Shown piece by piece: positions 8,620 to 18,568 of a stretch of 64,000 nucleotides of DNA (position 1 is the first letter of the stretch; every line of letters begins with the position of its first letter). The position numbers and the translations under genes are program-made. Under the pieces are notes generated by a model. That model was not told where the DNA came from and searched no databases. It was given only the letters and a program-made list of their open reading frames with translations. Source of the DNA: Rossellomorea sp. SC111 (lineage in GTDB: Bacteria > Bacillota > Bacilli > Bacillales > Bacillaceae_B); the NCBI RefSeq assembly GCF_024733565.1, contig NZ_JANIOC010000020.1:1-64000 (forward strand). Direction: 5' to 3'.

Positions 8620-8970
8620 TCAAAACTGGATCAGACCCACACTGATCTGCAGGGCGTCGTCCACTTTCTCCATCATCTCATCATCCAAATGTGTAATCTT
8701 ATCGGTAAGACGTTGTTTATCAATTGTTCGAATCTGTTCAAGCAAGATAACGGAATCACGTTCAAAGCCATAACGTTTTGCATCAATTTCAACATGAGTA
8801 GGCAGTTTTGCTTTTTGAATTTGTGCGGTAATGGCAGCTACAATAATTGTGGGACTAAACCTGTTCCCTATATCGTTTTGAATAACAAGCACCGGCCGAA
8901 CTCCGCCTTGTTCTGAACCTACAACAGGAGAAAGGTCTGCAAAATATACGTCACCACGCTTTACAATCAA
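8620..8970 (-). CDS. ndoA: EndoA (MazF-type) mRNA endoribonuclease toxin
   Basis: A 116-residue MazF/PemK protein nearly identical in pattern to B. subtilis Endo[19 protein letters not shown] at the start, the [12 protein letters not shown] loop and a Thr-containing TIIVAAIT strand. EndoA cleaves RNA at U/ACAU sites and is blocked by the antitoxin NdoAI. It lies four bases after ndoAI, the usual antitoxin-first order. Both are followed by rsbR, as in B. subtilis, but a terminator separates them. Confidence 0.96.
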   Translation of the reverse strand: MIVKRGDVYFADLSPVVGSEQGGVRPVLVIQNDIGNRFSPTIIVAAITAQIQKAKLPTHVEIDAKRYGFERDSVILLEQIRTIDKQRLTDKITHLDDEMMEKVDDALQISVGLIQF

Positions 8971-8974
8971 AGGA

Positions 8975-9256
8975 TTAACCTCCGCTTACTAAGCGTTCGA
9001 CTGTATGTTCTGCCTCATATTCTGCTTGAATCGCTTCTGAAGCGATTGCCAGATTAATCTTCGCCATTTCCATATAGCCGCGTCTCATAGATTCACGTAA
9101 TTGTCTCTTCTTACGCTCTCTTAAATACATTTTGGTTGCACGATAAATAAACTCATTGCGATTCACATTTTCTTGATCTGCAAAGCCGTCTAATTCTGTA
9201 ACGAGCTGTTGCGGTAGACGAATTAAGATTTCTGTTGTTGCGCTGGATTCAGACAC
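8975..9256 (-). CDS. ndoAI: NdoAI (EndoAI), antitoxin of EndoA
   Basis: A 93-residue ribbon-helix-helix antitoxin. The N-terminal DNA-binding segment ([18 protein letters not shown]) is followed by an acidic C-terminal tail expected to wrap the toxin. The start is a GTG with GGAGGTG upstream. NdoAI neutralises EndoA and likely autoregulates the pair. Confidence 0.94.
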   Translation of the reverse strand: MSESSATTEILIRLPQQLVTELDGFADQENVNRNEFIYRATKMYLRERKKRQLRESMRRGYMEMAKINLAIASEAIQAEYEAEHTVERLVSGG

Positions 9257-9308
9257 AAACTACACCTCCACCAATCACTACATACCGTTTCTGTTCATTA
9301 ACATATTT

Positions 9309-9337
9309 ATCATACCATCAAACACAGGGAATGAAAA
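9309..9337 (-). promoter_or_regulatory. Possible sigma-A promoter of ndoAI-ndoA
   Basis: On the minus strand TTTTCA (9332-9337) and TATGAT (9309-9314) are 17 bases apart, about 50 bp before the ndoAI start. The -35 is weak (4/6), the -10 good (5/6). Confidence 0.4.
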
Positions 9338-9382
9338 GTTAATTTATCAATCTCTTCTATTATCCACCAGTTAGAATACTAT

Positions 9383-10597
9383 TTATTCATTAAACGGGGC
9401 GTTATTTTCCTGTTGACCGTCCATACCTGTCGATAAGAGCTTATTCGACACTTCCGTCACTTCCCCGTTCCGGATGTAAATGCGCGGCACTCTTGTCGAG
9501 ATGATGCAAGGGATCTCATAGTTGATGGTATCAAGCTTTCGGGCGATTTCATCCATCGTTATGGCGCCTTCATCCTGCTTGCCGATCAACGTGACACGGG
9601 TTCCGATCGGCAGGGATTCAGGTAGGCGGATCATACATTGATCCATACAGATCCTTCCAACAATTGGAACTCTCTTTCCGTCCACTAATACGTCCTGACC
9701 CTGTAATTTCCGCAGCCAGCCATCAGCATATCCAATCGGAATCGTCCCGATCCACTCCGATTCGCCCGTTTCATACGTAGCTCCATAACTGACTTTTTCC
9801 CCGGCTGCGAGTTCCTTTGTATGAATGAGTCTGGAATGAAGGGAAAAGACTTCCTTCAACGGAAATGGAAGTTCCGGTTTCATCTCAATCGATGGTGTGA
9901 GACCATACATGGCGATCCCCACCCGGACGGCATTAAAAAGGGTGTTCGTTTTCCTTAGAGTAGCAGCACTATTGGAAGAATGGATATATGCAGGAAGTGT
10001 TTCCAGTTGTTCAAGCATATACTCGAAGCGCCCCAATTGCTCGTCAAGATAGTCATCATTCAGTTCATCCGCCGTAGCAAAATGGGTAAAGATCCCCTCA
10101 AGCTTGAATTGGGGATGGAAACAGATATATTCCTCGATACCCTTTAATTCTTCGGAGGTGCGAACGCCTATCCTCCCCATACCGGTATCACACTTGATGT
10201 GGAGGTTTAAATGATCTTCTTTCGACAACTGTCTTTCAGCTTCCACAAGCCACTCCTTATGGAAGACCGTTAATGAAATGTCCAATTGAGAAGCAATCTT
10301 CACATCTTTTGGCCGTGTCGCCCCCAGGACAAGAATCGGAGCGGTGATGCCTCCCCTTCTCAAAGAAATCGCTTCATCCAGGAATGCAACGGCCAATCCA
10401 TGCGCCCCTGCAGCGAGGGCAGTGAGAGATGTTTGAACATCCCCGTGTCCGTATGCATTTGCCTTTACAACGGCAAATACATTAACGTCATCCGGGATAT
10501 GCCCTTTAATATTTTTTACATTTTCATATAAATGATCCAAATTGATTTCAGCCCATGTATCTCGAAAAAAATGCGTCTGGGTTTCCACTCTGTTCAC
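9383..10597 (-). CDS. alr: Alanine racemase
   Basis: A 404-residue PLP-dependent alanine racemase. The PLP lysine is Lys45 in VVKANAYGHG, and the catalytic tyrosine is in the C-terminal barrel-to-sheet segment KVSYGATYE. It makes D-alanine for peptidoglycan, feeding Ddl and MurF, which lie further along in this window. It is somewhat longer at the C-terminus than the B. subtilis enzyme (389). It sits between ydcC and ndoAI, the B. subtilis order, though with its own 240-bp gap after ydcC. Confidence 0.96.
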   Translation of the reverse strand: MNRVETQTHFFRDTWAEINLDHLYENVKNIKGHIPDDVNVFAVVKANAYGHGDVQTSLTALAAGAHGLAVAFLDEAISLRRGGITAPILVLGATRPKDVKIASQLDISLTVFHKEWLVEAERQLSKEDHLNLHIKCDTGMGRIGVRTSEELKGIEEYICFHPQFKLEGIFTHFATADELNDDYLDEQLGRFEYMLEQLETLPAYIHSSNSAATLRKTNTLFNAVRVGIAMYGLTPSIEMKPELPFPLKEVFSLHSRLIHTKELAAGEKVSYGATYETGESEWIGTIPIGYADGWLRKLQGQDVLVDGKRVPIVGRICMDQCMIRLPESLPIGTRVTLIGKQDEGAITMDEIARKLDTINYEIPCIISTRVPRIYIRNGEVTEVSNKLLSTGMDGQQENNAPFNE

Positions 10598-10839
10598 TTC
10601 CTCATATCGTTACACAAAACATTGTCATTCTATTCAAGAATACCATGTATTATTCATATTATCATTGATTGTGGTGAATAGATTTTGGATTTTTAGCAGG
10701 AAGGAACACATCGACATGGGGTTTAATGGGAAAATGGGGCGATTTATGATTGGAGAGGGGACTTTGCGGTCAATTTGTGGTGGGAATTGCTTTATAACAT
10801 GAAGAGGCGACCCTGATAGGACCGCCCCGATCATAAATA

Positions 10840-11853
10840 TTATTTCACCATTGAACCTTGCACCGATTGTGCCACCATGACCATTTCGGAAGGAGTCAGG
10901 TCATTTGAAGCAAGCATATAATCCACACCATTATTCGTCCATCTGATGGATTGATTTGTCATGGCCGCTACAGTGAAACCGAGATCCACCAATTCCCCCT
11001 TAAGGGATGTAGACACGGTCATCGTAGGGACTACAGTCGTCTTTTCTTGAACGATCGTAAAGGATTTTTCACCATCATAGGTTAAGATGACTCGTTTCCC
11101 TGTATCCGTCGCCACTTCTTTTTCTTCTATTAATTCAGTACCGGTGATTTCTGACATCGGGTAAAGAACGGTGAATTCCGTATCTTCTACTGCAGCTGTT
11201 ACTGGAACCTCAAGCCGTGCACCGGTCATATTTTTCTTCATATCGAAATCTTTTTTATCGAACGCGGCTTTCATGTCCATCTTTGAAAATTCCACTTTTA
11301 CAAGCGGGTTTTGATCTGAATCCATGACATTTACAGAAGCAGGCGTCAGGTCTTTTTTGTTGAAAGCAATCTCCTGTGTAGGAAGCATCTGACTGTTCTG
11401 GTAACGTGTTTTCGTCGTGAAGACATAGTGACTCTTCGTTTCTTTGAAGGTCGCATCTTTGTCTTCTAACACATCTTTGACCAGGGATTCATACAAGTAT
11501 GCCTGACTGCTGTTTTCTGGCCAGTTGCTTTGGAAGCGGAAGCTTTTATTCAGAGCCGGTGTCAGGACGAAGACTCCCTCATCATTACGCAGGATCATTT
11601 GGCTTTGATCTTTCGTAGCATTCTTTAAAGCTACACGATAATAATTAGGGTCATTATGCCATACTTCTACATCATAGGTTTGCGGTTCTTCTCCCACCTG
11701 CAGGGTCATCTTTGCATCTGCTTTGTACCCCTTCATATCTTCTACTTTTGCCTTAAGGTCCTTGGTTACATCTTCTTTCGATTGTTCTCCGCAAGCAGCG
11801 AGTGCAAGCACTGCCAACACGGCCATCACTAATATCACTAGCTTTTTCTTCAT
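10840..11853 (-). CDS. ydcC: Sporulation-associated lipoprotein, LolA-like (YdcC)
   Basis: A 337-residue lipoprotein. The signal peptide begins MKKKLVILVMAV and ends at the lipobox LAAC near residue 21; the rest has the LolA/outer-membrane-lipoprotein-carrier-like fold pattern and the C-terminal DUF4367-type segment. The open frame reaches 11907, but AAAGGGG precedes the ATG at 11853. B. subtilis YdcC is of the same length and place (acpS-ydcC-alr) and is expressed during sporulation; its role is not known. Anchored outside the cytoplasmic membrane. Confidence 0.88.
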   Translation of the reverse strand: MKKKLVILVMAVLAVLALAACGEQSKEDVTKDLKAKVEDMKGYKADAKMTLQVGEEPQTYDVEVWHNDPNYYRVALKNATKDQSQMILRNDEGVFVLTPALNKSFRFQSNWPENSSQAYLYESLVKDVLEDKDATFKETKSHYVFTTKTRYQNSQMLPTQEIAFNKKDLTPASVNVMDSDQNPLVKVEFSKMDMKAAFDKKDFDMKKNMTGARLEVPVTAAVEDTEFTVLYPMSEITGTELIEEKEVATDTGKRVILTYDGEKSFTIVQEKTTVVPTMTVSTSLKGELVDLGFTVAAMTNQSIRWTNNGVDYMLASNDLTPSEMVMVAQSVQGSMVK

Positions 11854-12064
11854 TTTTTCAACCCCTTTTGTCCCAGGATAAACGTAATTGAGAGAGGGGA
11901 AGGCCACCTGTCAAAGAATGGACGATCCTTGAAAGAATGCCCGGTTCCATTCGCCAACGAACCGCGATTGTTAAACAACTGGCCTTGTCTCTCCTATTGC
12001 ACTACTGAATATATGAGACAACCTGAGGGATTATGCTAGTGAAGATGACAAGCATGAAATTTAA

Positions 12065-12415
12065 TTACGCTTCAATGACGACCTGGGCTGCCGCAAACTC
12101 CCTGCTGTGAGTGATGGATAGATGGGCCTGGGTTCCTTCCGGTTTTGAAAAATAAGGCTTGCCGTTCCCGTCCTTACTGATTTCAATATCCCGAAACGAA
12201 AGCACCGTCCCGATCCCGGTCCCGTTTGCTTTGGCATAAGCTTCTTTAGCCGCAAAACGCCCAGCCACATACTCAATCCTGCGCCCTTCACTCAAAGAAA
12301 AGAACGTATCCTCTTCTCTTTCCGTGAGGATCCTCTTCACGAACTTCGGCTGCCGACCCAATAATTCCCGGATGCGTCCGATCTCTACAATATCCAACCC
12401 TATTCCTTTTATCAT
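12065..12415 (-). CDS. acpS: Holo-[acyl-carrier-protein] synthase
   Basis: A 116-residue AcpS. The magnesium-binding Asp8 in GIGLDIVEI and the glutamate in FAAKEAYAKA are present. It transfers 4'-phosphopantetheine from CoA to apo-ACP. The open frame starts at 12451, but GAAGGGGAG before the ATG at 12415 gives the standard start MIKGIGLD. Confidence 0.96.
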   Translation of the reverse strand: MIKGIGLDIVEIGRIRELLGRQPKFVKRILTEREEDTFFSLSEGRRIEYVAGRFAAKEAYAKANGTGIGTVLSFRDIEISKDGNGKPYFSKPEGTQAHLSITHSREFAAAQVVIEA

Positions 12416-12554
12416 ATGCGACTCCCCTTCTACTCTTGTCCTGTCCTGCATATTTTAATAATAAACTCTACTCGTGATTTTCATCATTTTCTTATACTAT
12501 AGTACTAACGGTTATTTTTATGGGACGAAACAAGCCCATTTAGGAGGATACACT

Positions 12555-13139
12555 ATGTTTGTACGAACGGAAAGTTTTTCTCAATTTCTACGATACTATC
12601 CTATTATCTCCCTGATCGTATTGATTCATATCGTCTTATACACCGTCAGCGCCCTTCCGATCTTCCCTCAATTGTGGGTGTACGAACAACTCGCTGGTGT
12701 GAATGTATTCATAAGGGAAGGGGAATGGTGGAGACTGATCACTCCGATCTTCGTGCATATGGGGTTTGCCCATCTATTATTCAACTCGTTTTCTCTTGTC
12801 CTATTCGGGCCGCCTCTGGAAAAACACCTTGGAAAAGCAAAGTTCCTTGCCCTTTACTTAGCATGTGGTGTATTTGCCAATATCATTACCTACCTGATCA
12901 AGCCGCTTACCTATAGCCACGTCGGTGCATCTGGGGCCATCTTCGGGCTATTCGGCTTCTATATTGCCATGATCGTCCTGAAAAATCATTTCATCACCAG
13001 AGAAAGCAGGCAAATCATCCTTCCCATCGTGATCATCGGGGTCGTCATGACCTTTATGCAATCAGGCATTAACATCACCGCTCATATCTTCGGATTGATC
13101 GCGGGATTTGTCATCGGATGGATATCGGGCAGGAAATAA
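12555..13139 (+). CDS. ydcA: Rhomboid family intramembrane serine protease (YdcA)
   Basis: A 194-residue rhomboid protein with about six membrane segments. The catalytic serine is in GASGAIFG and the catalytic histidine in TAHIFGLIAG; the HMGFAHLLFN motif of the L1-H2 region is visible. The frame opens at 12474, but AGGAGG at 12542-12547 fixes the ATG at 12555. It is divergent from acpS and convergent with ydbT, as in B. subtilis. Confidence 0.92.
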   Translation: MFVRTESFSQFLRYYPIISLIVLIHIVLYTVSALPIFPQLWVYEQLAGVNVFIREGEWWRLITPIFVHMGFAHLLFNSFSLVLFGPPLEKHLGKAKFLALYLACGVFANIITYLIKPLTYSHVGASGAIFGLFGFYIAMIVLKNHFITRESRQIILPIVIIGVVMTFMQSGINITAHIFGLIAGFVIGWISGRK

Positions 13140-13150
13140 GAAACATGCAA

Positions 13151-13178
13151 GAAGCGGCCAGGATCAACTGGCCGCTTC
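13151..13178. terminator. Bidirectional terminator between ydcA and ydbT
   Basis: GAAGCGGCCAG (13151-13161) pairs perfectly with CTGGCCGCTTC (13168-13178). The plus side continues TTTATTTTAT; the minus side has the weaker TTGCATG, so it works best for ydcA. Confidence 0.8.
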
Positions 13179-13184
13179 TTTATT

Positions 13185-14642
13185 TTATATACTATGGGAG
13201 AACCAGGAGGCAATCCTTTTCAGATCTTCTTTCTTAAGGTCTCTCACCTGGCTTGCATAACCCGCTGCTCCTGATTTTACCGTAGTCGTCAAACTCCCCA
13301 ATCCTTTTCTCGACTGAAACCAGCTCTCTTTCGTATCAAGGGACTGAATCCGATTTTTCTTCATATACATCGTATTTTTCAATACCCCTCGATACCGCAA
13401 AGATAATTGTCCCCCATCGATTCTGAATCCACCTGCTCGGTATTGATAGTATCCGAGTACACCAAGAGGCAGGATCAAGAGGGCTGCCCAAAGACCGTAC
13501 GGCCAGAAGAAATAGCTGGCAGCAGCGACAGGAACCAGCACCCAGGCAGATTGTCTGAACACATATCTTCTCATGGAACGGCCCGGCAGTCCGTTAAAAT
13601 CATCTTGGAGGATATATTCAGGAAACAATCCATTTAACAACTCCGGTACCCTTTCCTTCTTTATGATCGGGAATAATTTAATACTCGCACTGTCTTTCTC
13701 TAAAACAGATCCACCTGCGTTCTCAATATGCACTGTGCAATACCCAATCAGCTGCCTGATGGGATTTTCCACGATCCGGATCCCTTGAACCCGGTTTAAC
13801 GGGACCGTCATCTGCTTCTTTTCAAGCAGTCCTCTCGTTATGACGATATGATCATCCACTATTCTGATCTTAAAATCGCCATAAATGATAAACGTCCACA
13901 CGATTGAGAGGAGCCATGCAAGGATCAGCCCTAAAAATACCGTCAATGCAACAATGAACACGCCACTTTTTATAAACACGGCCACTTCTTCATATACATC
14001 TTTATATGGAATGAGTTCATTAAATTGCGATAAAAATAACGCAACCCCCGAAATAATGACCCCTACTCCTCCCGAGGTTGCTGCTAGAACCCAGATGTCT
14101 TTGGTTCCAAGGGTGAAAAATGGTTCACCTTCTTGAATTGGAGCCTGCTCTAGAGAAGAATCCTCCGTCACGCTCTGACCCTTCTTCTCCCGATAAATCA
14201 TCTGTTCTAACTCCAGCGCTTCCTCTTTTGAAATCGCGGTCAGTTCAGCTTCCGACTCTCTGGCATTTGAAGAGCCCGCTGTTTCGACCTTCACCTTTAC
14301 AAGCCCAAAGGGACGGTGTAAAACACCTTCCGAGAAGTTCAGACTCTGGATCCGTTCAATCGGGATATACCGCTTCTTTTTCACAAACAGCCCATACTCT
14401 ATCCTCAGTTCGCCTTCTTCAAGCCGATAGGTAAAACGGAGCCACTTAATAATTCCGAAAACAAGAACGATGACAAGGACAGCAGCCATGGAAAGAAGGG
14501 GCAAATAGTCCCAAAATCCATTCTTCTCCCCCCGATTGTTTATGACAAACAAAAATACGAATGGAACAATCAAATCTTTCAGCTGTTTAACAAAACTCGC
14601 CACTGCCGATATTGGATGAAGCCTTTTATGTTCAGACATCAT
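13185..14642 (-). CDS. ydbT: YdbT, PH-domain (bPH2) membrane protein
   Basis: A 485-residue membrane protein with paired transmembrane segments and three copies of the bPH2 (YdbS/YdbT, DUF304) domain, each carrying an R-I-Q-S/G motif (IERIQSLNF, LNRVQGIRI, KNRIQSLDT). In B. subtilis ydbST is a sigma-W operon that adds resistance to some bacteriocins. The start may be the first or second of two adjacent Met codons. It overlaps ydbS by 11 bases and shares its sigma-W promoter. Confidence 0.9.
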   Translation of the reverse strand: MMSEHKRLHPISAVASFVKQLKDLIVPFVFLFVINNRGEKNGFWDYLPLLSMAAVLVIVLVFGIIKWLRFTYRLEEGELRIEYGLFVKKKRYIPIERIQSLNFSEGVLHRPFGLVKVKVETAGSSNARESEAELTAISKEEALELEQMIYREKKGQSVTEDSSLEQAPIQEGEPFFTLGTKDIWVLAATSGGVGVIISGVALFLSQFNELIPYKDVYEEVAVFIKSGVFIVALTVFLGLILAWLLSIVWTFIIYGDFKIRIVDDHIVITRGLLEKKQMTVPLNRVQGIRIVENPIRQLIGYCTVHIENAGGSVLEKDSASIKLFPIIKKERVPELLNGLFPEYILQDDFNGLPGRSMRRYVFRQSAWVLVPVAAASYFFWPYGLWAALLILPLGVLGYYQYRAGGFRIDGGQLSLRYRGVLKNTMYMKKNRIQSLDTKESWFQSRKGLGSLTTTVKSGAAGYASQVRDLKKEDLKRIASWFSHSI

Positions 14643-15111
14643 CTTCCGCCACCCTCGCCAGCTGCGATATCGAATTCCTCAGGTCATCCGCTTCTTCCAT
14701 GTCCAAAGCAGGAATCTCGTGGACGGTTGCTGCAGTGGATATGGTAATCGACGATAGCCCGTATCTTTTTAAGATCGGCCCCTGCACTGTATCAACATGC
14801 TGAACTCTCACCATCGGAACCAGGGTCCGTTTCACAATCAGGATTCCCCTCTGCAATTCAATTTCCTGTTCCCTCACTTCATACCGCCACCTCTTCCATT
14901 TGATGGTCGGAAGTAAAAACACGAATACATATGTAAAAAGGATTAACACAACGACTGATATTGCGGTCACCCATTGGGACCAGTCAAATATAAAAGTCAA
15001 AACTATGGCTCCCACTGCCAAGGCAGCCACGATCAACGATTCCAATACCCCGTATATTTTCCAAACTTTCAAAGCCAATGGCGATATTCTCTTTTGCGGT
15101 TCCCCAATCAT
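14632..15111 (-). CDS. ydbS: YdbS, PH-domain (bPH2) membrane protein
   Basis: A 159-residue protein with two membrane segments followed by one bPH2 domain (motif MVRVQHVDT). It is the partner of YdbT; together they are thought to protect the membrane against antimicrobial peptides. AGGGGGA lies before the ATG. The upstream sigma-W promoter (15153-15178) matches the known control in B. subtilis. Confidence 0.9.
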   Translation of the reverse strand: MIGEPQKRISPLALKVWKIYGVLESLIVAALAVGAIVLTFIFDWSQWVTAISVVVLILFTYVFVFLLPTIKWKRWRYEVREQEIELQRGILIVKRTLVPMVRVQHVDTVQGPILKRYGLSSITISTAATVHEIPALDMEEADDLRNSISQLARVAEDDV

Positions 15112-15152
15112 TCAAATCCCCCTTCTCTCTTTACTAAATCTTACAGTAAATA

Positions 15153-15178
15153 TACGTTTTGGAACAGAGATGGTTTCA
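15153..15178 (-). promoter_or_regulatory. Sigma-W-type ECF promoter of ydbST
   Basis: On the minus strand TGAAAC (15173-15178) and CGTA (15153-15156) are separated by exactly 16 bases, a perfect match to TGAAAC-N16-CGTA. It lies about 40 bp before ydbS. Confidence 0.88.
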
Positions 15179-15208
15179 GATTGTTGGGAGAATAAAATTT
15201 CATTACAC

Positions 15209-16171
15209 CTACTTCACTATAAAAGAACTTTTATCAACCCATTCAATACCTTCCATTCCTTGCAGGTCCTCTACTAGCTTGAACAACGCATCGTCCTTTC
15301 TCTTCGCTTCGATCATACAATCAATTTCATCTACTGAACCTCTGATTCCATGTAAAAAGTCGATGAACATCCCGGGATCGATGAAATCAGCATGAGCCTT
15401 GTATTCTTCCAGGGACCGTGGACTGGATATATGCATTTTCACCGGCAACAGGGAGTGACTCCATGTCCCGACCACTCTTTCCCAATCCAGGAGCCAATCC
15501 CTTTCGTTATAGGCAAGATGGTGATGATAATCAAACACAAGTGGGATGCCAAGTTTCTCACACAAATATAGGGCATCCGCTGCACTGAACACCGTGTCAT
15601 CATTCTCAAGAATGATCATCCGCTGAAGAGATACCGGCGTCAGCCCCCAATTATGTATAAATTGTTCAAGGGCCTTTTCTTTATCCTCATAAGCTCCACC
15701 TACATGTAAAACACAGCGATGGGTCGGATCAATTCCCATCCCCTTCAACAAAGCCTCATGCATCTTAAGCGTCTTCAACGTATTTTTCAGAACATCGACA
15801 TCACTGGAATTCAGCAGAACAAAGTGATCAGGATGAAAACCCACCCTCATTGGATGAAGCTTCAGGTACTCTTCTATCGCTCCTAGCTCTTCCTTTAACG
15901 GAGAAATGAAATCCCATCCCTTCAATTCAGGATGATTCGCAAGGGGGATCAACTTTGAACTGAAGCGGAAGAAATGGATTTCATTCAGGACATTATGCTT
16001 TAAAAGCCTAAGGCAGTTTTGTAAATTGGACCGGGCAATCCGCTCTAATTTATGAATTGCTGCCTCCCTATCCTTTATGCCTGCGAACTGCTTATAGGTC
16101 ATCGTTTGGGAGGGGGAAGCATTTTGAAGGTTCATGCTCATGGCTACATAGCCGAGTTTTACGAGTGTCAT
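15209..16171 (-). CDS. uvsE: UV damage endonuclease UvsE
   Basis: A 320-residue UVDE-family enzyme (TIM-barrel, metal-dependent). The start MTLVKLGYVAMSMN, the VGFHPDHF motif, the HVGGAYEDK motif, LENDD and the metal-binding DYHHH are visible. It nicks DNA 5' to UV photoproducts. Its sigma-W-linked neighbour ydbS is upstream in position but not in transcription. B. subtilis uvsE (ywjD) is elsewhere, so this placement is local to this lineage. Confidence 0.94.
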   Translation of the reverse strand: MTLVKLGYVAMSMNLQNASPSQTMTYKQFAGIKDREAAIHKLERIARSNLQNCLRLLKHNVLNEIHFFRFSSKLIPLANHPELKGWDFISPLKEELGAIEEYLKLHPMRVGFHPDHFVLLNSSDVDVLKNTLKTLKMHEALLKGMGIDPTHRCVLHVGGAYEDKEKALEQFIHNWGLTPVSLQRMIILENDDTVFSAADALYLCEKLGIPLVFDYHHHLAYNERDWLLDWERVVGTWSHSLLPVKMHISSPRSLEEYKAHADFIDPGMFIDFLHGIRGSVDEIDCMIEAKRKDDALFKLVEDLQGMEGIEWVDKSSFIVK

Positions 16172-16218
16172 GGATAGGACTCCTTTTTTTGGATTAGTAT
16201 GTGCGCTCTGGTGGGGAA

Positions 16219-16719
16219 TTATCTTTTGGGTTTTGAATAGTTCACAGATTTCGTCCCTCCCTGAGTTTCATATTGAAGGGATTTTAACATTTTATAGGCT
16301 GTATTTCTTGAGTTAAGATGGAGGAAATTTCTTAGTTCGCTATTGGTTAGGTGGTTGTTTAGGAGTAAGAAGTATTCGTGGATTGCTTTGATGTGCGCAG
16401 TCTTAGAGGAGTAGCGGCACTTAGGGCAGGACCAGGAAGCACTGACTCTGATCATGGGGATGTGGGGGCAGTTTCCACAGCGTACACCGGTGAGGATGTC
16501 GATTTTTGTCAGGGAGTAGGCAGTTAAGATGTCAATGTCAGGGTCATGATGATACTTCAATATGAGCCTCTTCATTTTTAGAAGTTCTTTATCTGTCACG
16601 GTCGAGGTTGGATGTTTTTCATTCAATTCCTTTATCTTATCGATGATTTTTTGAGCATGGATAATCTGTTTATAGGGGTCTTCCGGCGCCGGGGATCCGG
16701 TGTAATTTCCGTCTTGTTA
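16219..16719 (-). pseudogene. C-terminal remnant of a NERD (nuclease-related domain) protein
   Basis: The longest clean frame is 135 codons from a TTG at 16626, but coding continues upstream in frame (a segment like PYKQIIHAQKIIDKIKEL) to a TAA near 16722. The protein has a zinc-ribbon-like CGNCPH...CPKCR pair and a winged-helix-like tail (HIKAIHEYFLLLNNHLTNSELRNFL broken into pieces here for reference only as HEYFLL and NSELRNFL). This resembles the tail of Bacillus NERD proteins; the N-terminal nuclease-like domain is missing. There is no good ribosome-binding site. I read it as a 5'-truncated pseudogene lying between uvsE and cshA. Confidence 0.65.
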
Positions 16720-16782
16720 CATAAATTGGAGTTCAACACTCTCCCTCCGACCACCCATACCACTTCCCAAACGTACACCAAC

Positions 16783-16817
16783 AAAAAAAACACGACAACC
16801 CCTAAAGGTCATCGTGT
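16783..16817 (-). terminator. Terminator of cshA
   Basis: AACACGA near 16789 pairs with TCGTGTT near 16812, with an inner GGT/ACC step. On the minus strand it is followed by a run of eight T residues. Confidence 0.75.
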
Positions 16818-16830
16818 TCTATCTATCTAA

Positions 16831-18345
16831 TCATGAATTGTTATAAGATTTACGTTTGCTTGAAGATTGTGGTCTGCCGCCGCCTGTACGGTTGCGATCT
16901 CCGCCACGGCTTCCGCCTCCGCGATTTCCACCGCCGCTGCGTGAAGATCCACCGCGACTTCCGCTGCGAGCTCCACCTTTGTATCCACCGCCGCGATTTC
17001 CGCCGCCACGATTTCCACCTCTTGATGGTAATGGACGCTCTTCCGTGATTTCTACAGGAGTAGTATCCGGCTCTTTCGTCAATACACGAATCGCTGCAGC
17101 TACTGCTTGAACAGGATCGTGATCTCCAAGGAATTCTTCCGCTAATGGATAGTATTCTTTAAGATCGCTTTCCTTCGCAGCTTCAACCAGCTTCTCTAGT
17201 GCCAGGCGTTGCTGACCTTCAAGTGCTTCGTTTATGCTAGGTGGCTTAAGGGCCGTCATTTTCTTCTTCGTTGTTTGTTCAACGATCTTCAGGTAACCCA
17301 TTTCTCTTGGTGTAACAAAAGTGATGGACATACCTTTCTTACCTGCACGACCTGTACGTCCGATACGGTGAACGTAGCTTTCAGGGTCTTGAGGAATATC
17401 AAAGTTGTAAACATGCGTTACGCCTGAGATATCTAATCCACGGGCAGCAACGTCTGTTGCGATCAGGATATCGATGCGTCCTTCTTTGAATTTCTTAAGG
17501 ACCGTCATACGACGGGCTTGAGAAAGATCTCCGTGAATACCTTCTGCAAGGTAGCCGCGGATGCTAAGAGCACGCGCTAATTCGTCTACTCTACGTTTTG
17601 TACGGCCGAATACAATCGCAAGTTCCGGTGATTGTACGTCGATTAAACGTGAAAGTGTGTCGAATTTTTCTTTTTCACTTACTTTAGTGAAGTATTGTTC
17701 GATATTCGAAACCGTTACTTCTTTTGATTTCACTTTGATTACTTCCGGCTCTGTCATAAAGCGATTTGCAATGCGACGGATCGGATCCGGCATTGTTGCA
17801 GAGAATAGAAGTGTTTGTCTTGTGCTTGGCACAGTCTCAAGGATGCTTTCGATGTCTTCGATGAAGCCCATGTTCAGCATTTCGTCTGCTTCGTCAAGTA
17901 CTAGTGTTTCAACGTTTTCAAGTTTGAGTGTTTTACGTTTGATATGGTCAAGTAGACGACCTGGTGTACCCACGATGATATGAGGATTCTTTTTCATCGC
18001 GCGGATTTGACGTTGGATGTCACTTCCTCCATAGACAGATAACACGCGAGCACGCTTGTCGGCGCCGATACGATATAACTCTTCAGAAACTTGGATCGCA
18101 AGTTCACGAGTTGGTGCAATGATAAGAGCTTGAACGTTAGGATTTTTTACGTCGATTTTCTCGATCATCGGAATTCCGAATGCTGTTGTTTTACCTGTTC
18201 CAGTTTGTGCCTGACCGATAATATCTTTACCTTCTAAACCTACTGGAATCGTACTTGCCTGAATTGGTGTCGCTTCTTCAAAGCCCATACGTTTAATTGA
18301 TTTCAACGTAGTTGCGCTTAAGTTTAAATCTGCAAACTTAGTCAA
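16831..18345 (-). CDS. cshA: DEAD-box RNA helicase CshA
   Basis: A 504-residue DEAD-box helicase. The Q motif, AQTGTGKT (motif I), [17 protein letters not shown], and [10 protein letters not shown] (motif VI) are all present, followed by a Gly/Arg/Ser-rich tail of about 70 residues. CshA acts in cold adaptation, ribosome assembly and the RNA degradosome. The frame reaches 18387, but AAGGAG (18355-18360 on the complement) points to a TTG start at 18345. The repeated Gly/Arg codons of the tail cause long false frames on the other strand. Confidence 0.96.
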   Translation of the reverse strand: MTKFADLNLSATTLKSIKRMGFEEATPIQASTIPVGLEGKDIIGQAQTGTGKTTAFGIPMIEKIDVKNPNVQALIIAPTRELAIQVSEELYRIGADKRARVLSVYGGSDIQRQIRAMKKNPHIIVGTPGRLLDHIKRKTLKLENVETLVLDEADEMLNMGFIEDIESILETVPSTRQTLLFSATMPDPIRRIANRFMTEPEVIKVKSKEVTVSNIEQYFTKVSEKEKFDTLSRLIDVQSPELAIVFGRTKRRVDELARALSIRGYLAEGIHGDLSQARRMTVLKKFKEGRIDILIATDVAARGLDISGVTHVYNFDIPQDPESYVHRIGRTGRAGKKGMSITFVTPREMGYLKIVEQTTKKKMTALKPPSINEALEGQQRLALEKLVEAAKESDLKEYYPLAEEFLGDHDPVQAVAAAIRVLTKEPDTTPVEITEERPLPSRGGNRGGGNRGGGYKGGARSGSRGGSSRSGGGNRGGGSRGGDRNRTGGGRPQSSSKRKSYNNS

Positions 18346-18568
18346 TGTTACATTCTCCTTTAATTTACATCTTTTATAACTAATCAATATCTGATTATAT
18401 TTTTAGGTCGGAACGAAATCTTACCCACCGAAAGACTTCGGTATCTAATCTAAAACCGTCTATATGAGATGTTTAGTTTTATGTTTGGTACAAAAAAATA
18501 CACTCTTCAAAATAGAAGAGCTAGCACGTCCAACAAAATAAGAACTATGTTGTAGTTATGTTACCACT

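Noticed and set aside
10634..10834. 66-codon minus frame between alr and ydcC
   Set aside because: No ribosome-binding site and no family pattern; probably chance.
12061..12291. 76-codon frame overlapping acpS
   Set aside because: Same strand, other frame; acpS is unambiguous.
16833..17110. Arg/Pro/His-rich plus-strand frames opposite the cshA tail
   Set aside because: Arise from the complement of repeated Gly/Arg codons.
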